From the IMG/VR virus record IMGVR_UViG_3300047319_001872, positions 62,001-126,000 of that record: 64,000 nucleotides of DNA. One strand, written 5' to 3'. The notes beneath the pieces were generated by a model, which had not been told where the DNA came from, searched no databases, and saw only the letters and a program-made list of their open reading frames with translations. Positions 57,477-63,657 of this stretch are shown one piece after another. Source of the stretch: a virus. A program made the position numbers and the translations under genes. How positions within the stretch are numbered: position 1 is the stretch's first letter; every line of letters begins with the position of its first letter.

Positions 57477-57602
57477 TGGTTCCGTCAGGTTGGTATCGAA
57501 CCAACGACCTCCGTCTGGTTGGTGAGTGGGAGAGTCCACCCTACCTGGCCGGTAGGTGGGCCCACTCGGGTGACGGCGCTCTACCAACTGAGCTACTGCG
57601 GA
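57477..57602 (-). tRNA. tRNA-like RNA with a roughly 57-base rod in place of the anticodon loop
   Basis: The 5' part reads TCCGCAG-TA-GCTC-AGTTGGTA-GAGC-G-CCGTC; the 3' part reads GACGG-AGGTC, then T-arm GTTGG-TTCGATA-CCAAC, CTGACGGA and ACCA (CCA encoded). The acceptor pairs as TCCG-CAG with CTG-A-CGGA, one bulged A. The anticodon stem CCGTC/GACGG is perfect, but 57 bases separate its halves where 7 are expected. These fold as a rod: GAGTGGG/CCCACTC, then CCACC-TACC with GGTA-G-GGTGG. No anticodon can be assigned. A splicing intron of a known type is not recognised. Confidence 0.65.
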
Positions 57603-57627
57603 CACTGAAGTACAACGGTAAAAAGGA

Positions 57628-57760
57628 TGGTTCCAAGCGACACGAATCGAACGTGTGACCTCCCGTCTGTGTATACCAACTCCACCACTTCCCCTAACGG
57701 GGAAGCCCGGATTCGAACCGGGGGAACTACGGGCACTCTTCCAAACTGAGCTACGCTGGA
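57628..57760 (-). tRNA. Double-headed tRNA-like RNA: two tRNA bodies sharing one anticodon helix
   Basis: Read on the minus strand in order: acceptor-A 5' TCCAGCG; D-arm A (GCTC-AGTTTGGAA-GAGT); CCCGT; variable loop and T-arm B (CCCGG-TTCGAAT-CCGGG); acceptor-B 3' CTTCCCC; loop GTTA; acceptor-B 5' GGGGAAG; Leu-like D-arm B (GTGGAGTTGGTATACAC); ACGGG; AGGTC and T-arm A (ACACG-TTCGATT-CGTGT); acceptor-A 3' CGCTTGGA and ACCA. CCCGT and ACGGG pair perfectly, so both bodies meet in a single 5-bp helix with no anticodon loop. Acceptor A has a bulged base like the neighbouring tRNA-like RNA. Each half alone would have mismatched acceptor ends. Confidence 0.7.
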
Positions 57761-57785
57761 CACTGATACAGCTACTACGAATTCT

Positions 57786-57861
57786 TGGCTCCCCAGGCTG
57801 GACTTGAACCAGCGACCAACGGATTAACAGTCCGCTACTCTACCAACTGAGCTACTAGGGA
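57786..57861 (-). tRNA. tRNA-Asn (anticodon GTT)
   Basis: Normal cloverleaf: acceptor TCCCTAG/CTGGGGA, D-arm GCTCAGTTGGTAGAGT, anticodon stem GCGGA/TCCGT with loop CTGTTAA, T-arm GCTGG-TTCAAGT-CCAGC, discriminator G and encoded CCA. Confidence 0.93.
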
Positions 57862-57881
57862 ATTGATGCGCATGCGAATGG

Positions 57882-57963
57882 TGGAGAAGGATGGATTCGA
57901 GCCATCGTAGGCAAAGCCAACAGATTTACAGTCTGCCCCCTTTAGCCGCTCGGGCACCTCTCC
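57882..57963 (-). tRNA. tRNA-Tyr (anticodon GTA)
   Basis: Class II tRNA with long variable arm: acceptor GGAGAGG/CTTCTCC, anticodon loop CTGTAAA, T-arm GATGG-CTCGAAT-CCATC. CCA is not encoded. All elements are standard. Confidence 0.93.
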
Positions 57964-57992
57964 GTCATGATGCATATACATACGGGTGAATC

Positions 57993-58068
57993 AGAGAGGG
58001 CGTTGAGGACACGCACGACGTTCACACAGGCTTCTGGTTAGGAAGCCTGCGCAAGCATCACCCTCTCT
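57993..58068 (-). ncRNA. Possible armless tRNA-like RNA at the head of the cluster
   Basis: 76 bases closed by AGAGAGGG/CCCTCTCT. On the minus strand it contains a mini D-like hairpin TGC-TTGC-GCA, a 7-bp/7-base anticodon-like arm AGGCTTC-CTAACCA-GAAGCCT and a weak T-like arm GCGT-GTCCTCA-ACGC lacking the TTC consensus. Length and order suit a degenerate tRNA. It could also be a leader hairpin or processing element. Confidence 0.45.
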
Positions 58069-58094
58069 AATACATGCTCAGACGCGGTAAAAAG

Positions 58095-58976
58095 TTACTT
58101 TACGTCGTAGTCCGGATCGAAGCACATGTGACTGTGGTTGACCAGCATGTCCGTGAGATCGATGATTTGGAACTGCCAGTGGGAGCCAATCTTGACCGCT
58201 GGCGGCACGTACTGTGCGCCTGCAATCTTGGCCTCACTGTCATCGAACTCCACGTAGTGGAACACGCCCCCGAGGATTTGATCCAGGGTCCGCTTGGCGC
58301 TTTCCGCATCGATGAACGACTGGAGTCGATTACCGAGCTTGACCCACTGCACGCTATCCTTCTCGGGGGTATCGGGATGAAACTCCAGACTGGCGAAGTA
58401 GAGAATCGTGTTTTCCAATACCAGCCGCAAAACGAACATACCTACCTCCTTTTCCGTGTTGACGTCTTTGTAGTGAGTCCCACCCGGCTCGAACTCCTTT
58501 ACCGGTACGTACCATTTGCCCTCGTTCACGCTCGCCAGGATCTTGGCTTTCATGGCCGCAAAGCTGTGACCGTAAAGGTGAGCAATCTTGCGCGCCATCG
58601 TATCGAGGTCGGGATACACTTCGGAGATGGGGGTACCAGGAGTGACTTCCTCGTACACTTGCCAGGCGGTAGCTTCCTGGATCGTCCAGGCAGGCGTATA
58701 GTCCGTGGCGGCGGGTCGATCCCCGTAGTAATGCTCCACGCTCATGTCCAGCGCATGGCCATCACGTTTAGTCCACCCGTAGAGGTCCCGACCATCCGGG
58801 CGTACCCCAATCAGGGTATAGACTTCGTTGGATTCCTCCCAGCGCTTACGGCACTCGTCCCAGTGCTGTTGGTGCGCCACTAACTGGGTGCCGTCCATCA
58901 ACGGAATGAAGCGACCCTTCGCGTCACGGGGATGTTCCCAATTCGGGGCCACACGACGGTATGCAATCTTACCCAT
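58095..58976 (-). CDS. Phage conserved protein (HYYG/TPIS family), long form
   Basis: 293 residues. Residues 1-170 are paralogous to the gene at 60631: NWEHPRDAKGRFIPLMDGTQ, VEHYYGDRPAATDYTPAW and WQVYEEVTPGTPISEVYPDL match WQHPKLNDKLFVPLMDGSRF, HQYYGNEPHQDQYMPVW and YMLYETLTLGTPLSPAFPTE. Proteins with this HYYG...YMPxW...GTPIS pattern occur in many phages without known function. The C-terminal 120 residues are an additional beta-rich domain (VGMFVLRLVLENTILYFASL, GSHWQFQIIDLTDMLVNHSH). It follows the RNA locus and is the last gene of its operon. Confidence 0.76.
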   Translation of the reverse strand: MGKIAYRRVAPNWEHPRDAKGRFIPLMDGTQLVAHQQHWDECRKRWEESNEVYTLIGVRPDGRDLYGWTKRDGHALDMSVEHYYGDRPAATDYTPAWTIQEATAWQVYEEVTPGTPISEVYPDLDTMARKIAHLYGHSFAAMKAKILASVNEGKWYVPVKEFEPGGTHYKDVNTEKEVGMFVLRLVLENTILYFASLEFHPDTPEKDSVQWVKLGNRLQSFIDAESAKRTLDQILGGVFHYVEFDDSEAKIAGAQYVPPAVKIGSHWQFQIIDLTDMLVNHSHMCFDPDYDVK

Positions 58977-59374
58977 TAGAACTCCATTTGCTTAACTTGA
59001 TGTTGCAGTAGCGACAAGAAGCGATCGCTATCGACGTTATCCCCATACGTCGGCCATGAGCAACCCAGATAGAAGTGTGCCAGCACACTCATCAGCTGGT
59101 CAGCGACATCGGTGTCGGACACGGTGTTCGCCAGGACCATGGTGATGCGCTCACGCGGGTAGAGCGAAAGGATTGCCTCGACTTGCCCCACCGTCAGATC
59201 GACCTTGGCATGTTCGGCCCAAAGTGCTGCCACATCCCGGTACGCTTCATCGGGCGTCGCCATGTAGCGATGGTTCAACGCCTCCATGGTCGCTTGGCTG
59301 CGCATGTTGATGATGAAGAGGTTATCCGGATCGGACGCGAGTCGCAGCGTGTTCTTAGCACTATCGATGAACAT
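58976..59374 (-). CDS. Hypothetical helical protein
   Basis: 132 residues from the ATG of MFIDSAKNTL behind CAAGGAGAGCTCTAAC. TAATG overlaps the next gene's start by one base. The sequence is helical (YRDVAALWAEHAKVDLTVGQ, VADQLMSVLAHFYLGCSWPT, FLSLLQHQVKQMEF). No known motif. It may be an adaptor or regulatory subunit for its neighbours. Confidence 0.68.
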   Translation of the reverse strand: MFIDSAKNTLRLASDPDNLFIINMRSQATMEALNHRYMATPDEAYRDVAALWAEHAKVDLTVGQVEAILSLYPRERITMVLANTVSDTDVADQLMSVLAHFYLGCSWPTYGDNVDSDRFLSLLQHQVKQMEF

Positions 59375-59375
59375 G

Positions 59376-59834
59376 TTAGAGCTCTCCTTGAGCCAGGAAT
59401 CTAAGCAGGTACGGCAGCAGATTTGAGACATCCTCTTCTGTCAGCTGCATGCGGGAACGCGGATCGGAATTCGGATGCGCCGCCATGTCGCGCTTGAGTT
59501 GCTCCGAATCAATCCCGAGCCAGACAGCATGCGTACCGGACACGCGACTTTCTTGCAGACTGCTGTCCCGACCATAAAAGTCCTTGAATAGCACTCGCTT
59601 AGAACCCCGTGACGTTTCGAGCTCCACGTGCGAGCGCACCGGATGTTTCATCTGGATCTCGAACTGCTCATGCAGGACATTGATCGGGTTGCGCTCTTGA
59701 CCCGGCAAGCGATCAATGTCTCGTGTCGCTTGCAGTTCCCGGATATAGTGCTCCGGACCATTGAGTGCCCGTAACAGCGTGCGCAAGGCTTCGGCGTCAA
59801 CGGCAACGTAACGGGTTTCCTTAAAAGCGGACAT
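59376..59834 (-). CDS. Hypothetical protein
   Basis: 152 residues from the second ATG (MSAFKETRYVAV), 6 bases beyond an AAGGAAA ribosome site; an ATG two codons earlier is possible. Alpha/beta with EALRTLLRALNGPEHYIREL, VHAV-like strands (SGTHAVWLGIDSEQLKRDMA) and a helical end (EEDVSNLLPYLLRFLAQGEL). No known family. It overlaps or abuts genes on both sides, so the run 58.1-60.5 kb is one operon. Confidence 0.68.
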   Translation of the reverse strand: MSAFKETRYVAVDAEALRTLLRALNGPEHYIRELQATRDIDRLPGQERNPINVLHEQFEIQMKHPVRSHVELETSRGSKRVLFKDFYGRDSSLQESRVSGTHAVWLGIDSEQLKRDMAAHPNSDPRSRMQLTEEDVSNLLPYLLRFLAQGEL

Positions 59835-59836
59835 GC

Positions 59837-60511
59837 TCATTTTCCTTGTACGTGAGTGTCAAACGTCCAGTTCTTGATGTCAGCGGCCTGGATGAACGGG
59901 AAGGCTTTACGTAGCTCCTGCGTGATGTTCTTACGCGCATCGGTGCCCGTCATCATCAACGACAGGTCAAAGAGCGGGTGCTGCAAGGAGAAGTAATGAT
60001 GTTGGCCAAAGATCGTGACTTCTCCCGTGATGCCGCGCCGCCGCGAGGCGGTTTTGGTCCGACAGTCCGTGGTAAACACCACGTCCGAGTCCATCGCCAG
60101 CGTAATCGGCGTGCAGCGCTTGATGGCTGCGCCAATGCGACTTTCGACATGGCGACCCCGACGTTGGAAGAAGTTGTGAAACTCTTTGCCCACTCGGTAA
60201 GTCTCGTCCTCATTAGGTGCTTTCATGTGGGCGCCGTTGAGCTTGAGCTCGCCAAAGAGGCTGATGAACTTCGGATCGGGCAGTAACATCTTGACGTAGT
60301 CAATCGTGTTCTGCGATTCAGGCAGGTGTACCGGCCCGCTATCTTCGCGGTACTGGATCTGCATGTACACTTTGACGGCTTGATCGGTTTTGGCGTCAGC
60401 CAGCGTGATAAACCAATTGGGCAATTCAGCGACGCGCTTCACCTGTTGGGGCAGGGGGACGAAAGTGAAGTGGCAGAAGCTATTTTCCATCGAGATGCGG
60501 TGGGTAGTCAT
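59837..60511 (-). CDS. Hypothetical protein
   Basis: 224 residues if it starts at the ATG of MTTHRISMEN; a GTG ten codons upstream behind CTAGGA is equally possible. Mostly beta (CHFTFVPLPQQVKRV, AVKVYMQIQYREDS) with an Arg-rich segment (FFQRRGRHVESRIGAAIKR, KTASRRRGITGEV) suggesting nucleic-acid contact. The C-terminus is helical. It is the first gene after the terminator at 60571, and CACTATAGAGAACG just upstream may be part of its promoter. Function unknown. Confidence 0.68.
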   Translation of the reverse strand: MTTHRISMENSFCHFTFVPLPQQVKRVAELPNWFITLADAKTDQAVKVYMQIQYREDSGPVHLPESQNTIDYVKMLLPDPKFISLFGELKLNGAHMKAPNEDETYRVGKEFHNFFQRRGRHVESRIGAAIKRCTPITLAMDSDVVFTTDCRTKTASRRRGITGEVTIFGQHHYFSLQHPLFDLSLMMTGTDARKNITQELRKAFPFIQAADIKNWTFDTHVQGK

Positions 60512-60570
60512 TGTAACGTTCTCTATAGTGGGGTCGGGCACGCATTCCTAGCGGGCTTGGACGCCAAGGT

Positions 60571-60599
60571 CATAAATGGCGAGGGTGTAACCCCTCGCC
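60571..60599 (-). terminator. Terminator hairpin (CATAA frame)
   Basis: GGCGAGGG at 60578-60585 pairs with CCCTCGCC at 60592-60599; CATAAAT lies on the left. Confidence 0.78.
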
Positions 60600-60630
60600 C
60601 AAAGTGCTCTACTGCGAGTTACATCTACCA

Positions 60631-61146
60631 TCATGCGGGTTGGAGCAACGCATCCTCAATGAGAATGGTGTTGATCTTCTCGCGCATCAGCTGGCCAAAG
60701 GTAAAACCATGACACAACTGTAACCAACCGGTAAAAGTCAGTCGCCGAGTGGGGCAGAGCGTGACTTTGTGCGTCACACACCAGTCCGCCAACTCGTTTT
60801 CTGTCGGAAACGCCGGAGATAACGGCGTACCCAACGTGAGCGTTTCGTACAACATGTACTGGGTGGCTTCCTCGGCTTTCCATACCGGCATGTACTGGTC
60901 CTGATGGGGCTCGTTGCCGTAATACTGGTGAAAACAAGTCTGACAGATACCTGCTTCTCGCCGAGTGATCCACTCTTTCGCGTTCAGGGGGTCTCGTACC
61001 ATCCCGAGCTCCCACATCCGGCGATTTTCTTCATACCGCTGGGAGTCTGATACAAACCGACTCCCGTCCATCAAGGGAACAAACAGCTTGTCGTTCAACT
61101 TCGGGTGTTGCCATCCCGCAGCTACTTTACGAACTTCACGACTCAT
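60631..61146 (-). CDS. Phage conserved protein (HYYG/TPIS family), short form
   Basis: 171 residues from the ATG of MSREVRKVAA; the longer open frame overlaps the upstream exonuclease gene. It has the family marks FVPLMDGSRF, CFHQYYGNEPHQDQYMPVW and YMLYETLTLGTPLSPAF, a CxxC (GICQTCFHQ) absent from the paralog at 58095, and a C-terminal helical region (GWLQLCHGFTFGQLMREKIN). It is probably a small enzyme or binding protein widespread in phages; the role is unknown. Confidence 0.76.
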   Translation of the reverse strand: MSREVRKVAAGWQHPKLNDKLFVPLMDGSRFVSDSQRYEENRRMWELGMVRDPLNAKEWITRREAGICQTCFHQYYGNEPHQDQYMPVWKAEEATQYMLYETLTLGTPLSPAFPTENELADWCVTHKVTLCPTRRLTFTGWLQLCHGFTFGQLMREKINTILIEDALLQPA

Positions 61147-61180
61147 CACTGATCTCCTGGTGGTGATGCCTTGCTTCAGG

Positions 61181-61672
61181 CTAGGTCGTGCGAAACGCTT
61201 CGTAGTTCGAGAAGCCAGTGAGGCAACGTCGAAGCTGCAAAGCGTCCCACAGTGCGTGATGCTGTACTGCACCCTGAAGCGCGCGATCCTGAACATACGG
61301 GTCGACGCGCTGTACTTCGAAGACGATACCAGGGATGTCCACCATCGTGCCGGGTCCCGTGATCAGCAGTTCGCTGAAATACTTCACGTCATCCGGCCAG
61401 TCGGTGATGATCCGAATCTCGCCTTCTTCTTTCTGCAAATACGCCTGCAGAACCTTTTGGAACTCTTCCACACCTAAGTGCAGAGGCCAAATACCGCTCG
61501 GGGTAGCCGCGTCCAGGTACGGGACTACATTGCGTTGCACCCACGGATCGATCGGTGCTTTCGGCCGGGGAAAGACGTTATACAACACCACCCCCAGACT
61601 GTTCACCAGACCGATACTCATCAACTCGCCTTTATGGCTGTTGAATTCGAAATCACAATAGATCTTGCCCAT
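61181..61672 (-). CDS. DEDDh-type 3'-5' exonuclease
   Basis: 163 residues. The first catalytic pair is in IYCDFEFNSHKGELMSIGLV (Asp7, Glu9), the middle Asp in RIITDWPDDVKYF (Asp91 or Asp94), and the final His-x4-Asp in VQHHALWDALQL (His138, Asp143). This is the DEDDh pattern of small RNase T/Rv2179c-like nucleases found in many phages. It would trim 3' ends of RNA or single-stranded DNA, possibly for nucleotide recycling or RNA turnover. The start ATG overlaps the upstream stop (TAATG). Confidence 0.82.
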   Translation of the reverse strand: MGKIYCDFEFNSHKGELMSIGLVNSLGVVLYNVFPRPKAPIDPWVQRNVVPYLDAATPSGIWPLHLGVEEFQKVLQAYLQKEEGEIRIITDWPDDVKYFSELLITGPGTMVDIPGIVFEVQRVDPYVQDRALQGAVQHHALWDALQLRRCLTGFSNYEAFRTT

Positions 61673-62460
61673 TATTTTACCTTCTTGATGATTTCGTCAA
61701 ACTGCACAATGCAGGTCTGGCGGTCTTTGTAGACAGCGACCTGCAGGTTGACCAGTTGTTTGTCGACTTGCTTATACGTGACGTCGCAACGATAGTCGTC
61801 ATGCATTTCGAGCATACAGTCAGCGTATGCGCGGAACTTGTGAAAGAGATCCGCGGCGTCCTGGCCTGCGAATGCTTGAACCTGTTCCTCGAGGTTCTGC
61901 AAGTACAGCGTGCCCATTTCCAGCAACTCGACTGCGTGCGTGAGATTGTCGAAGACGGTGTAATGCGAAAAGCGCTTGTCGCTTTCGAAGTCGCGCTCGG
62001 CAGTGTTCTCCCAGATGGAGAAGCCTGGTTCAGCGATGCTGTGCACACGCAGCGACATGGCGTCGATTTCCTGCACATACCACGGCCTTTTCAGGTCACG
62101 ATCCGCACGCATCACTGCATCGAACTCAGCGAAGGGATCGGCCGAACCGTGCGGCAGGATCACCACGCGGAACTTCCAGCAATCCGGGTTGCTGACTGGC
62201 AGCTCACGAATGGCGTACTGATACAGCGTCTTCAGGCTATCGCGCTCGCGCTCCGCCACGATTGCGTCCACCAGCGTCGGCATCGTCGGACGACCATGCG
62301 AGAGGTTCCAGATCACAGCGGCCAGCATAACGCTGTGGTTCCAGGTGTGATACTTATTGCCAGCGGCGAAGAGCGCAGCCAGGGTAGCGTAGTCAAAGCG
62401 CTGATTGCCTGACTTCAATGCCTGGAACTGCTCATACGCGCCATTGTCTTTCTTTTCCAC
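61672..62460 (-). CDS. Hypothetical helical protein
   Basis: 262 residues from a GTG behind GAGGTGAAAAA. The N-terminal half includes FDYATLAALFAAGNKYHTWN and VIWNLSHGRPTMPTLVDAIV, suggesting a helical bundle; the central part (RVHSIAEPGFSIWENTAERD) and the C-terminus have strands. A possible His-containing site (NKYHTWNHSVM) could coordinate metal, but no complete motif is visible. It is coupled to the exonuclease gene and may share its pathway. Confidence 0.68.
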   Translation of the reverse strand: MEKKDNGAYEQFQALKSGNQRFDYATLAALFAAGNKYHTWNHSVMLAAVIWNLSHGRPTMPTLVDAIVAERERDSLKTLYQYAIRELPVSNPDCWKFRVVILPHGSADPFAEFDAVMRADRDLKRPWYVQEIDAMSLRVHSIAEPGFSIWENTAERDFESDKRFSHYTVFDNLTHAVELLEMGTLYLQNLEEQVQAFAGQDAADLFHKFRAYADCMLEMHDDYRCDVTYKQVDKQLVNLQVAVYKDRQTCIVQFDEIIKKVK

Positions 62461-62506
62461 TTTTTCACCTCGTTGTAGTAGACCTGTTTAGTTACTGCTC
62501 GAGGTT

Positions 62507-62514
62507 GTAATATA
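62507..62514 (-). promoter_or_regulatory. TATATTAC element, possible giant-phage early-type promoter
   Basis: The minus strand reads GGGCAATATATTACAACC 47 bases before the next gene start and directly after a terminator. Same core as the site at 52920. Tentative. Confidence 0.4.
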
Positions 62515-62535
62515 TTGCCCAAACTGGTTTCATTA

Positions 62536-62561
62536 CGGCATAAACCAGAGCACCTGCTCCG
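62536..62561 (-). terminator. Short terminator hairpin (CGGCATAA frame)
   Basis: CCaGAGCA and TGCTCcGG form a short stem; CGGCATAA lies on the left. Weaker than the other members of the family. Confidence 0.5.
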
Positions 62562-62657
62562 GACTACTTTCTTATCGTTTTAAGGGAAATAAAAAGCGGG
62601 GCAACAGACCTCGCGTATCGGTGGAGAACGAGCTTGCTGTCTGCACCCCGTGGACAA

Positions 62658-62717
62658 ACAAAAAAGAAGGAGGGACCCTGGTCCGGTGTTGGACAGACCA
62701 GCGCTGTAGCCCCTCCC
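62658..62717 (-). terminator. Intrinsic terminator with branched stem
   Basis: GGAGGG at 62669-62674 pairs with CCCTCC at 62711-62716, enclosing CTGGT/ACCAG. On the minus strand TTCTTTTTTG follows, a T-run. The surrounding 62562-62875 holds no convincing gene; a plus-strand open frame here is Lys/Arg/Pro-rich and lacks a ribosome site. Confidence 0.75.
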
Positions 62718-62733
62718 CTGAGAGAACTGGTGA

Positions 62734-62792
62734 AGAAAAAAGTGAAGGCCAAGCGGCAGACAGGAGGAGGTGAGCCTAACCGCCCGGCCTTC
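62734..62792 (-). terminator. Intrinsic terminator after the 122-residue protein gene
   Basis: GAAGGCC at 62744-62750 pairs with GGCCTTC at 62786-62792, with an inner GCGG/CCGC stem. On the minus strand ACTTTTTTC follows. Confidence 0.8.
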
Positions 62793-62875
62793 GAGAGGAG
62801 ACCTCTACAATTGCACAAACGAGGAACAGTCTACTACAGCACTACAGCCGCATGCAAAAGACAGCAGCCCGAAAG

Positions 62876-63244
62876 TTAATCGTTAACCTGCCAGTGTTTG
62901 GCCGCAGCAATCACCTTCGCGGCGCGTTCTTCGACAGGCAGCTCGAGAAGACGGCGATGCGCAGCAATGTCCGCTTCGGTGTAGGGTACAATCGTTGCTT
63001 TACCATTACCCCACACGGCGCGACCGGGTGCATCCTGGCGCGCTTTGAACCAACGACCCGCGAGCACTTCGACCGGCGAGAGTTCATTGAGCTCATCGCA
63101 CGAAGTGACCAAGAACGCATTCGATCCTTCCACGCGTTTTTCATGCTGGTTCAGCGTCTCGAGCAACACCTCGGGGGACTGCTCAGCCGCTAAGGTTCCG
63201 TCTTGAAAAACCGAATGCATGAAAAGACCCATTGCCACACTCAT
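62876..63244 (-). CDS. Hypothetical protein
   Basis: 122 residues. Helical start (VAMGLFMHSVFQDGTLAAEQ), a strand-rich centre (KRVEGSNAFLVTSCDELNEL, VLAGRWFKARQDAPGRAVWG, NGKATIVPYTEADIA) and a helical end with an Arg-rich turn. No known family. Followed by two tandem intrinsic terminators, so it ends the operon that begins beyond the window's right edge or at 63588. Confidence 0.68.
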   Translation of the reverse strand: MSVAMGLFMHSVFQDGTLAAEQSPEVLLETLNQHEKRVEGSNAFLVTSCDELNELSPVEVLAGRWFKARQDAPGRAVWGNGKATIVPYTEADIAAHRRLLELPVEERAAKVIAAAKHWQVND

Positions 63245-63255
63245 TGCGTGCCTCC

Positions 63256-63588
63256 TTAGGCGAAGAATTGCACAGCCAGTAAACGAATCCGGTTAATACG
63301 CATGTTCGTGCCTGCTGCCCCCATTTTCCAGTCGGCGAGGATCTGAGGCGAGGGATGCGACTTACTGTGTTTGAGCAGACCACAGGCCAGGTACTCAATC
63401 GGAGCCAGTCCACCCAAGGTGTTCTGCGTGGAGGGCTTAGTGAGCGCTTGCCGTGCGGTGTCCGGAATACCTGGCAACGCACACAGCTCATCGAGCAGAG
63501 TATCCGGATCGCCAATATTCGCATTGGTGAGTTGCGTGAGCACTTGTGCGCTCTTACCTACAAACATCTGTTGCCAAGCCGTACCCAT
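63256..63588 (-). CDS. Hypothetical helical protein
   Basis: 110 residues, helical throughout (AWQQMFVGKSAQVLTQLTNA, DTLLDELCALPGIPDTARQA, PIEYLACGLLKHSKSHPS). The C-terminus is basic and hydrophobic (INRIRLLAVQFFA). No known motif. It follows a hairpin at 63605 and is coupled to the next gene by an 11-base gap. Confidence 0.67.
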   Translation of the reverse strand: MGTAWQQMFVGKSAQVLTQLTNANIGDPDTLLDELCALPGIPDTARQALTKPSTQNTLGGLAPIEYLACGLLKHSKSHPSPQILADWKMGAAGTNMRINRIRLLAVQFFA

Positions 63589-63604
63589 GATCGTGTCCTT
63601 GAAA

Positions 63605-63638
63605 GAGAGGATGAACTACACAAGATTTCATCCTCTCT
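63605..63638 (-). terminator. Terminator hairpin
   Basis: GAGAGGATGA at 63605-63614 pairs with TCATCCTCTC at 63628-63637. No CATAA frame; on the minus strand CTTTCAAGG follows. Confidence 0.65.
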
Positions 63639-63657
63639 CGGCGCGCGTTACTGCTGC

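Noticed and set aside
57520-57580. Self-splicing intron in the rod-bearing tRNA-like RNA
   Set aside because: About 57 bases is far too short for group I or II introns and no conserved core is visible.
57360-57658. Open frames across the tRNA-like genes on both strands
   Set aside because: They are side effects of structured RNA genes with no coding signal.
62634-62879. 81-residue plus-strand open frame
   Set aside because: Basic low-complexity product, no ribosome site, and it overlaps two terminator structures.
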